DNA of 64,000 nt from NCBI GenBank assembly GCA_963663735.2, contig CAXXHN010000001.1:1302001-1366000 (forward strand), in the 5' to 3' direction. Each line of letters begins with the position of its first letter. Positions within the stretch are counted from its first letter, which is position 1. The translations under genes and the position numbers were made by a program. The DNA is from G963663735 sp963663735 (GTDB lineage: Bacteria; Acidobacteriota; UBA6911; RPQK01; JAPXNP01). Positions 45,208-52,599 of this stretch are shown here, piece by piece. The notes beneath the pieces are model-generated. The model saw nothing but the letters and a program-made list of their open reading frames with translations, searched no databases and was not told the DNA's origin.

Positions 45208-45245
45208 CCAGTACGTAGGTACCCTCTACGGCAGTAGTCTACTGG
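45208..45245. repeat. Bulged inverted repeat between convergent genes
   Basis: CCAGTA pairs with TACTGG, and inside it CGTAG pairs with CTACG. It lies between the fabI and msr stop codons and may be a hairpin in both transcripts; there is no T tract. Confidence 0.4.
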
Positions 45246-45257
45246 GGAGGAATCCGG

Positions 45258-46286
45258 TTAATTTCCTGCTGTCTGTCCGTCCAGTTGTGAAGGGGAAGGG
45301 GCTGCGGCTAACCGGACCGGTTCTTCCCTGCTAAATCTGTTTTTGTAGGAGTGGCAATAAGGAAGGTTACCTTTCCGGGTATAGTAGTCCTGGTGACGCC
45401 TTTCAGCCGGCCAGAATTCAGAGGCTTTTCTCAATTCCGTGGCAACATTGTAGCCGTTATTACGGAGTTGGCTGATCAGGTCTTCGGAAACATTCTTTTC
45501 TTTTTCATCATTGTAGAAAATAACAGATTTGTATTGTTCGCCGATGTCAGGGCCCTGTCCATTCACCTGAGTCGGGTCGTGGATTTCAAAGAAACGTTTA
45601 GCCAGTTCCCGGTAAGTTACTTTGTAGGGATTATAAGTGATTTCCACGGCTTCTACATGACCGGTGATCCCCGTATAAACCAGTTCGTAAAAGGGATGCC
45701 TGGTCTTGCCCCCGGTGTAACCGGAAACAACAGATACCACACCTGGTATCTGTTCCATGTAATATTCGACTCCCCAGAAACAGCCCCCGGCAAAAACCGC
45801 TTTTTTTGGCTCCCAGTCGGCCGGTGTGAAGTCAAGGGAGGTTGAATTTACGCAGTGACGGGTATTTGTTTCAGTATACCTTTCTCCAAAGAAGACGTGG
45901 CCCAGGTGGGCTCCACAATTGGAACAGGTTATTTCAGTTCGATAGCCGTCAGGATCAAGGGAACGTTTCACGGCCCCCTCGATTTCATCATCAAAACTGG
46001 GCCATCCGCACCAGGAATCAAACTTCGCATTTGATTGGTAAAGATCAGCCCCGCAGTTTCTGCAACTGTAGGTCCCGGCTTCCTTGTTGTTAAGCAGGTC
46101 TCCGGTATAAGGAAAGTCGGTCCCTTTATCCAGAAGCACATGTTTTTCTTTTTCAGTAAGATCCCGGTACATACTAACCTCCGCACTATTTTTATTTACC
46201 GGCTCGTCAAAATGGTCAAACAGCAAATATCCCGTCAGGGTCAGGATAATCAGCGGCAAATGGTAAGCAGGTATAAAATTAAACAT
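45258..46286 (-). CDS. msrBA: Membrane-anchored MsrB-MsrA fusion
   Basis: 342 residues. An N-terminal hydrophobic anchor (about 6-24) is followed by MsrB (about 40-160) with zinc pairs CRNC and CSNC and catalytic Cys in RHCVNSTSLDF. MsrA follows (about 170-320) with the GCFWGVE catalytic motif. This protein repairs both R and S forms of methionine sulfoxide in envelope proteins. AGGAGG precedes the ATG. The B-then-A order is one of the known Msr fusion orders. Confidence 0.95.
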   Translation of the reverse strand: MFNFIPAYHLPLIILTLTGYLLFDHFDEPVNKNSAEVSMYRDLTEKEKHVLLDKGTDFPYTGDLLNNKEAGTYSCRNCGADLYQSNAKFDSWCGWPSFDDEIEGAVKRSLDPDGYRTEITCSNCGAHLGHVFFGERYTETNTRHCVNSTSLDFTPADWEPKKAVFAGGCFWGVEYYMEQIPGVVSVVSGYTGGKTRHPFYELVYTGITGHVEAVEITYNPYKVTYRELAKRFFEIHDPTQVNGQGPDIGEQYKSVIFYNDEKEKNVSEDLISQLRNNGYNVATELRKASEFWPAERRHQDYYTRKGNLPYCHSYKNRFSREEPVRLAAAPSPSQLDGQTAGN

Positions 46287-46582
46287 AAGAACCTCCTATG
46301 TGGTTTTTTTCATTTCAAACATATATGGCAGGCTGGCAACCAAGGTTGCATAACCTGCGGTAATCATGCGGGTAACCTTCAAACCAGGTATAGATGAAGC
46401 TTTCCTGGGGAAAAGAGTACTTCCCCGGAGCCAGGGAAGGGGGCAGGGGGAATTAAACGGTACTATCGCTCGGGCAGTGGCAACCTTCCGGTTAATCGGA
46501 TAGAATTTCTGAAGTTGTCTAAAGGATGAAAGGAGAGTCTGCACCGATTTGTTTGCCACCACGGTTGCGGGCAGGGAGATTT

Positions 46583-48676
46583 ATGGCAGCAGGCAGAATG
46601 TTTGAAGCGGGTGATCTGGGGAGTGGGACCGAGTGGAGAAGGAGGATTCGGGCAGGCGGCTGGAAGCCATCCGGATCCGAAATCATAGTGTGGGTCCTGA
46701 TCCTTGCGGCAGGGCTTTTATTATCCAGGGGCCTATTCCAGCCGGGAGTTCTTTTAAGTGGGGATAATGCGGTTCACCAGGCCGAGATTTCGGCATTGGG
46801 TGAAATAATCCTGGCGGAACAATCCTGGTGGTCCGGGTGGTATGAAGGGGATTTTGCCGGGTATCCCCTGCTTGTTTACCAGTATCCTCTTGGAAAATGG
46901 CTGGTAGTTGGCCTTGGGTTTCTTCCTGGAATCAGCCTCAATAACGCCTATAAACTGGTATTGTTCCTGTCCTGGCTTTTTCCTGTTCTGGTTGTGGTCA
47001 GGATCCTCGGCCGACGGGGTTATAGCCTGTTAACGCTGTTGACAGTCTCTGCCTTCTACCTGGCCTGTTTTGATGGGTATCTTCTTTCTCTGGCTGGAAT
47101 GTGGAATCAGTACCTTAGTGCCGGCCTGTTCCTGATCGCTGTTGACTCCATCCTGAAAATGCTGGAGTCAGGGAAAATACGACAGGTGGCTTTGGCCGCA
47201 TTCTGGACCTCCCTTGCCGCGGTCTCGCATCAGTTCATGCTGCTACTGCTTCCTTTGGTTTGGATTATTCTTGTGGCAGTCCGGATCCGGCGCTCGGAAA
47301 TTTTTTTACGGGGAACTTATGGCCTTTTAATTCTTCCGGTTCTGTCTCTCCTGCTCTCCTCCTGGTATTTTGTTCCAATTTTAATGACTTGGGACTGGCC
47401 TGGATTTGTGGTTTATCCCATGGACTGGTATAACCTGTGTTCCAGTCTGTTTCCAATGGTTTCCAGTGATCTTTTAAGGGCTGAGGGTGTTTCAGCCTGC
47501 GGGAATCCCCTGATCCTATTATATTCACTGGGAATGGTTGCCGCCGTATTCCTGGGTTGTATCGGGCTGGTTCGGGTTGTTTCCCTGGACTGGAAAGGCA
47601 GGAGACTGGATTCACTTTTTCTGACGGTAGCCGGGATTTTTTTGGGAGTCATCATTCTGGTTTTAGTGGTTCTCTGGGAGCCATTTGAATTTTTTAGAAG
47701 TTTCAGTCTTTCTGTAGGCGGGGGGCGACTGGCTCTTTACCTCCTCCTTCCCCTGATGATTCTTTCGGCCACGATTCTTCAGCCTGTTTCTGGAAGAAAA
47801 CCGGAAGGATTCAGGAAGAAGGTTCTTTTGACTGTTCCTCTACTCGTTTTGCTCCCGAATCTGATATGGGCAACAGTTTCAGCTGAATTTCCCCTTCCCG
47901 AAATTTTGTACCTGGAAGGGAGCGGAGCAAATCGCAGTGAAGAAATGAAAAGCCTAGATAAAATTCTTGCCTGGCTGCGAGAGGAAGCTTTGCCTGAAGA
48001 AGGACGCATTCTTTACCAGGACACAGCCTATAATTTTCAGAATCACCCGCTTTACTGGTCCCATGTGCTGGCAGGCGGCCGCAGGGAAACAGGGCTGTGG
48101 GGGCTGGGAGCTTCCGGGCAGCTTTTTGTCCCGACCGATCCACTCACCAGAACCCAGGGCCTTAGCATTTTCGGCAAACTCAGATCAGAGATATCCCAGG
48201 CTGAACTGAGAGATAAATTAAATAAGTTCAATTGCCACTGGGCCCTCACCTGCGAACCCGAGCTGGAAGAACTTTTTATGGACTGTGATTCGGTTGAGCT
48301 TGTTTTGCAGGAAGGAAGATTTTCTCTGTTCAGATCTTTGGAGAAAGGAGCCTGGTCCGAAATTGTCGAGGGGCAGGGAACTGTCAGGGTGATACATCAG
48401 TCGGACTCCAGGAGAATCCTGGAAGCAGATATCAAATCACCAGGCGGGGCTGTGGTGCTGGTTAAATCCAGTTATCATCCCTGGTGGGCGGCCCGCCTGA
48501 ATGGGGAAGCGTCAATTCCCGAAAGGGGCTTGCCCGACCAGCTTCTGCGGATAAGGATTCCTGGAGCAGGTAAATTTAAAGTTGAACTGGAATTCCGCCC
48601 ACCCCGGGTTCTGCCTGTTTTTCTCACCCTGTTGGGATTGTTGTGTGCGGGACTTATGATTTTCTGGAGAGAATGA
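46583..48676 (+). CDS. Large GT-C-like polytopic membrane protein
   Basis: About 697 residues from an ATG after GGGAG; an in-frame ATG at 46526 has no site. There are about ten transmembrane segments, with a first periplasmic loop carrying a GDNAVHQAE motif like the GT-C acidic loop, and a large C-terminal periplasmic domain (about 450-680) that ends in another helix. It resembles the membrane proteins annotated as PTPS-related or YfhO-like glycosyltransferases. The donor and acceptor are unknown. Confidence 0.7.
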   Translation: MAAGRMFEAGDLGSGTEWRRRIRAGGWKPSGSEIIVWVLILAAGLLLSRGLFQPGVLLSGDNAVHQAEISALGEIILAEQSWWSGWYEGDFAGYPLLVYQYPLGKWLVVGLGFLPGISLNNAYKLVLFLSWLFPVLVVVRILGRRGYSLLTLLTVSAFYLACFDGYLLSLAGMWNQYLSAGLFLIAVDSILKMLESGKIRQVALAAFWTSLAAVSHQFMLLLLPLVWIILVAVRIRRSEIFLRGTYGLLILPVLSLLLSSWYFVPILMTWDWPGFVVYPMDWYNLCSSLFPMVSSDLLRAEGVSACGNPLILLYSLGMVAAVFLGCIGLVRVVSLDWKGRRLDSLFLTVAGIFLGVIILVLVVLWEPFEFFRSFSLSVGGGRLALYLLLPLMILSATILQPVSGRKPEGFRKKVLLTVPLLVLLPNLIWATVSAEFPLPEILYLEGSGANRSEEMKSLDKILAWLREEALPEEGRILYQDTAYNFQNHPLYWSHVLAGGRRETGLWGLGASGQLFVPTDPLTRTQGLSIFGKLRSEISQAELRDKLNKFNCHWALTCEPELEELFMDCDSVELVLQEGRFSLFRSLEKGAWSEIVEGQGTVRVIHQSDSRRILEADIKSPGGAVVLVKSSYHPWWAARLNGEASIPERGLPDQLLRIRIPGAGKFKVELEFRPPRVLPVFLTLLGLLCAGLMIFWRE

Positions 48677-48764
48677 AGACTACAGAAGCCTGTTTGCTCC
48701 AGTCTTGTCCATAATGTCATCAAATAAGCTGTTATCAACTCCCCTTGCGGAAGGTGGAGCAGAA

Positions 48765-50654
48765 TTATTCAGAATCGTGATCGATAGTGGCCAGGGGTAT
48801 TATTTCATCGACCGTGGTAAGTCCCTGGGCCGCCTTTTCCAGGCAGATGACCTCAATAGTGCGCATTCCCTTGCCTACAGCCAGGTTCCGGAGGACTGAT
48901 GCGTTTTCATTGTGTATGGCGGCCCTCTTGATGGCCTCGTCAGGCACCAGGTATTCATACACTACAGTCCTGCCCAGAAAGCCGGTGTTATTACATTTTT
49001 CACAACCCTTGGCCGCATAAAACTGGGCATTCTCCGGGGGATGAGCCGGGAAATGGCTTTCAGTAAGCTTTTCATGTCCCCTGGGATCAATTACCCTACA
49101 GTGAGGGCAGAGTTTTTTTATCAGCCTCTGGGAAATAATTCCCAGAATACTTGAGGAGATCAGGTAGGGTTCAACGCCCATTTCGCCGAGTCTGACAAAT
49201 GATTCCGCCGCCGTATTAGTGTGGAGGGTGCTGAACAGTATGTGTCCGGTGAGAGCTGACTGGATGGCGATTTTGGCAGTTTCAACATCTCTGATTTCAC
49301 CTACGGTAATTACATCCGGGTCATGCCTGAGAATCTGGCGAAGGCCCCTGGCAAAAGTCAGCCCAATTTTGTCTTTTATCTGTATCTGGGTTAATCCGGG
49401 TAATTCATACTCCACCGGGTCTTCCAGTGTAATAATATTTTTATTTGAAAAAACGGGTTCCTGGAGCAAGGCGTAAATAGTTGAGGATTTTCCGCTGCCG
49501 GTAGGGCCGGTTACCAGAATCATGCCATAAGATTTCTTCTGGCTTGCCCGGATTTCTTTGAGCTCCTTTTCCAGGAAGCCCAGTTCATCCAGGCCCATGA
49601 CCCCTCTTTCCTTGTCGAGAAGCCTGATAGCCATACTTTCCCCAAAGATGCTGGGCATACAGGAAAAACGAAGGTCTACAATCCTGTCCCCCACCTTGAC
49701 TTTTGCCCGGCCATCCTGCGGCAGTCTTCGCTCCGCTATATTCATGCTCCCCATTATTTTCAGCCGGGCGATTACCGAGGGAAGCCGCTCTCCACCGAGA
49801 ACCAGTTCATCATGCAATTCACCATCGATGCGGAGGACTACTTTTACACGTTTTCCTTCAGGAATTATGTGCAAATCACTGGCCTTTTTTACTACAGCTG
49901 TTTTCAGGATATGGTTGACCAGTTCAATAATTGGTTTTTCCAGTCCTGTATCGTCTCCCAGTTCAAACTGGTCCCGGCCTTCGTTGGAAATGGTTTCAAT
50001 TTCGGACTCCTCATTTAACAGTTTTTCCAGGTAGGAATCTGAATCAGGGCCATAGAATCTGTCAATTGCTACACTGATACCACTTTCAGAAGAGACCACC
50101 TCTTTAATCACTTTTCCAGTATGGAAGGACAGGTCGCGTTTCGGTTCCAGGTTAGTCGGGTCAGAGAAGGCAATGGTCAGTTCTTTCCCATTCAGGTGGA
50201 GCGGCAGGACAGCCAACCTCCGGGCCAGGCTAACCGAAACACATTTCAGTGCCGCCGGATCAACCGGATAATCCTTCAGGTCTACATAGGGGAGTCCGTA
50301 CTTAAGGGCAACGGCCAGAGCCAGCATTTCCTCCTTAACCAGGCCCATTTCAACAAGGATCTGCCCCAAGCGCTTTGAAGTGTTTTTTTCTTGGACAGCA
50401 AGTGCCTCATTGACTTGCTTCTGGGTAACTGAGCCGGCTGCGATAAGAATTTCCCCCAGCTTTGCGTCAAAATTAGTCTTCTGCTTCTTCAGGGCCTCCT
50501 TAATCTCTCGGGCTTTAACCGCGCCTTCCTCAAGAAGGATATCCCCTATTTTTTTTCTTTTAAGTTCTGACTGTTTTTCCAAACCTTGATCAAGTTCAGT
50601 CTGGGATATAAATCCTTCCTTCTGGAGGGTTTCTCCGAGTTTTTCGTGTCGCAT
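48765..50654 (-). CDS. GspE/PilB-type secretion or pilus ATPase with four N-terminal MshEN-like repeats
   Basis: 629 residues. The N-terminal 130 residues contain four tandem repeats of the pattern [KR][LI]GxxLxxxG (starting near 5, 35, 66 and 95), related to the MshEN domain that can bind cyclic di-GMP. The remainder is the GspE/PilB ATPase: GPTGSGKSST Walker A, a DPVEYELPG Asp box, GEIRDVETA Walker B, HTNTAAES His box, and a four-cysteine zinc site (CPHC and CEKC). It energises type II secretion or type IV pilus assembly. No pilus or secretion genes are next to it, so it appears orphaned here. Confidence 0.92.
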   Translation of the reverse strand: MRHEKLGETLQKEGFISQTELDQGLEKQSELKRKKIGDILLEEGAVKAREIKEALKKQKTNFDAKLGEILIAAGSVTQKQVNEALAVQEKNTSKRLGQILVEMGLVKEEMLALAVALKYGLPYVDLKDYPVDPAALKCVSVSLARRLAVLPLHLNGKELTIAFSDPTNLEPKRDLSFHTGKVIKEVVSSESGISVAIDRFYGPDSDSYLEKLLNEESEIETISNEGRDQFELGDDTGLEKPIIELVNHILKTAVVKKASDLHIIPEGKRVKVVLRIDGELHDELVLGGERLPSVIARLKIMGSMNIAERRLPQDGRAKVKVGDRIVDLRFSCMPSIFGESMAIRLLDKERGVMGLDELGFLEKELKEIRASQKKSYGMILVTGPTGSGKSSTIYALLQEPVFSNKNIITLEDPVEYELPGLTQIQIKDKIGLTFARGLRQILRHDPDVITVGEIRDVETAKIAIQSALTGHILFSTLHTNTAAESFVRLGEMGVEPYLISSSILGIISQRLIKKLCPHCRVIDPRGHEKLTESHFPAHPPENAQFYAAKGCEKCNNTGFLGRTVVYEYLVPDEAIKRAAIHNENASVLRNLAVGKGMRTIEVICLEKAAQGLTTVDEIIPLATIDHDSE

Positions 50655-51143
50655 ATTAAGTTGTCCTGAGAAGCCGGGAAATCAGAGTGGAACAGCTGAT
50701 CAGGATTCCCCTTGCAACTGGTCCGGATTACTCCTGCTTCAAGTTTATATATTAAAAGGCCGTTTGATCCGGCCAGATATTCACTCGCCGCCGGGAAACC
50801 TCCTGATTGCATTACATACAGGCCAGGAGCAAATCCTGGAATCTGCGGTCAACTGTCCCACTACATACAGTTTATACGGCAGTGGTGTTTTAAATTACTG
50901 CGATCAGTATAACTGTTATCCATGTCACAATCTAAATATCTTTGGCTTGGGCAGAGACCGGCTTTAGTTGCCGGAGTCGGACAGACAGGTGACATAAGTG
51001 GGGCGAAACAATAATCTCAGATGGAAGCGGGATTATTTCTCCGGTTGGAAATCGCGGCTAACTAACATTGCTCAAGAAATTTACGTTGCCGACTCATATT
51101 CACCCTTGGCGGGACATTAAAGGTAGGAATCATAAATGATTTT
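50655..51143. other. 489-base intergenic region
   Basis: No assignable gene. A plus-strand open frame around 50764-50967 encodes a cysteine-containing peptide (YCDQYNCYPCHN near its end) and is open upstream as well, but I see no ribosome site or homology. It may hold a remnant gene. It lies upstream of gspE and downstream of the HEAT gene on the minus strand. Confidence 0.45.
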
Positions 51144-51566
51144 TCAGCCGCAATTTTTTCTCCACATCCAAGCTGTTGTATTAAAGCCGCTTTCGATCAG
51201 TTTAATAGCTTTTGCGAGTTCGTACTGGCAGAGAAATTTGTCGTGTTGGCATTCCTGTCCGGTGTAGTATTTTTTGAGAATAGGCAGAGCATCCCGATTC
51301 CCTAGCTGACCCAGGGCCCACACCGCCTGGTTACGCTCCTTCAGACTATGCCCGGTTTCATCCTGCAAATATTCCATAAGGGCTGTTGTACAGCCGCCTC
51401 CGTACTGCTCCTGGGCTGTCAGGCATTTTTCTTTGACGCTGAAGCCAATCCAGGCACAGGTGCTGATGAAAAAAAGTATAAATGTTCCGGCAAGCATCAG
51501 GAAACCGTATCCCAGTATCAATTTCCAGTGGTTGCTAATCAAAGATTGTTTCTTGTCTATGTTCAT
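51144..51566 (-). CDS. Membrane protein with HEAT-like repeat
   Basis: 140 residues. A transmembrane segment lies at about 17-38, then an extracytoplasmic helical domain with an AVWALGQLGNRDALPILKKYY repeat of HEAT/PBS-lyase type. Four cysteines follow (KCLTAQ, GGGCTT, GQECQ, FLCQ), which could form disulfides outside the membrane. It follows the XRE gene by 34 bases and is probably in the same operon. Confidence 0.7.
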   Translation of the reverse strand: MNIDKKQSLISNHWKLILGYGFLMLAGTFILFFISTCAWIGFSVKEKCLTAQEQYGGGCTTALMEYLQDETGHSLKERNQAVWALGQLGNRDALPILKKYYTGQECQHDKFLCQYELAKAIKLIESGFNTTAWMWRKNCG

Positions 51567-51600
51567 GTTTATCTTGCCCCCTTCTGCAACTGGATATGGA

Positions 51601-51807
51601 TTATGTTTCCAGATTGCCCTCCACTTCAAAAACGTCCTCCACGGTTTTGCCAAACACCCTGGCTATTTTTATTGCTAAAAGCAGGCTGGGCAGGTACTTG
51701 TTTTTTTCAATCGCAAGAATTGTCTGCCTGGTTACCCCTACCATTGCGGCCAGTTCCTCCTGGGTCAGCTCCAACTGGGCCCGGTATCCCTTGATTTTAT
51801 TTTTCAC
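51601..51807 (-). CDS. XRE-family HTH regulator
   Basis: 68 residues from a GTG within a GGGGG context, overlapping the DUF2178 gene end by 11 bases. Almost the whole protein is a helix-turn-helix (LTQEELAAMVGVTRQTILAIEKN). It is the kind of small regulator encoded with DUF2178 membrane proteins. It probably represses its own operon through the palindrome at 52257-52293. Confidence 0.9.
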   Translation of the reverse strand: MKNKIKGYRAQLELTQEELAAMVGVTRQTILAIEKNKYLPSLLLAIKIARVFGKTVEDVFEVEGNLET

Positions 51808-52195
51808 CGTCAACCCCCATCTGGCGGCTGTAAATCCAGTAGAGTATTAAATAGAGAGTCAGCATGCAGATTGCCACGTATCCGAACAGTGTGCCGAGTA
51901 TCTGAGGAAAAAGCATGCCCTGGCGGGTGAAGGTCAGGAATAGCAGTGAGACCAGGGCGAAAATCACGGTTGAAAGTGCGAATGCTCCCCTGGAAGCTTT
52001 GTCAGCGATTTGTTCCAGCCTTTCGTCTACAAGGACTGCATTTGTCTTACTCCTGAGGATCAACAGGCTGACTATGCCGAATCCTAAACTCAGGATTGCC
52101 AGGACAATATGATGGTGCCAGATTCCAAAACCAACGCCGGCTATAACAACTGCCAGAATCAACCTTTTAATCCATAGATAAACTTTGTAATCCAT
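51797..52195 (-). CDS. DUF2178-like membrane protein
   Basis: 132 residues with four transmembrane segments and a conserved cytoplasmic-loop motif DERLEQIADKASRGAFAL that marks DUF2178-type proteins. A GGGAG site precedes the ATG. It is the first gene of a three-gene operon with XRE and HEAT genes. Members are often regulated by the adjacent XRE protein; function unknown. Confidence 0.8.
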   Translation of the reverse strand: MDYKVYLWIKRLILAVVIAGVGFGIWHHHIVLAILSLGFGIVSLLILRSKTNAVLVDERLEQIADKASRGAFALSTVIFALVSLLFLTFTRQGMLFPQILGTLFGYVAICMLTLYLILYWIYSRQMGVDGEK

Positions 52196-52599
52196 GTTTT
52201 CTCCCGCCTGTTTTTAGTTTCAAGTCCAGACTAATTTTCAATAAGGTTTTATAAATGTATACTATTATTTACATTATGTAAAGTATTGTATACAAAAATT
52301 TGTGAAATTATACTTCATGATCATGCAGATGGTTAGTAATAAACACCTTTAGCTGGTTCAGTAATTTCTGAAGAGATCTCATTTCTCCAAGAATAAAAAT
52401 ATTTTGGAAAATCCGCCCGGCCTGACTGATGGTCAACCAAAAAAGGCGGAAAAATGCTGAAAAATGAGATCCTGGTCACAAAAAACAATGAAATTGTGAT
52501 CACTGTCACATTTTTATCTCAGAAAGAAGCGAGAATGAGTTTTTTTATTCGTAAAGGTAATTTTTAAAAAGCAGCCTACTATCGAATCGGGAGTACGCA
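52196..52599. other. 404-base divergent intergenic region
   Basis: Carries the palindrome and promoter of the DUF2178 operon on the minus side. The part nearest the PAS gene (52400-52599) is AT-rich, with no strong elements beyond the GGGAG before the GTG start. No gene seen. Confidence 0.5.
52254..52293 (-). promoter_or_regulatory. Operator palindrome overlapping a promoter
   Basis: TTTACATtATGTAAA (52268-52282) is a perfect palindrome flanked by GTATAC on each side (52257-52262 and 52288-52293). On the minus strand TTTACA and TACATT, 17 bases apart, form a plausible promoter for the operon that starts at 52195. This is a likely binding site for the XRE regulator of that operon. Confidence 0.6.
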
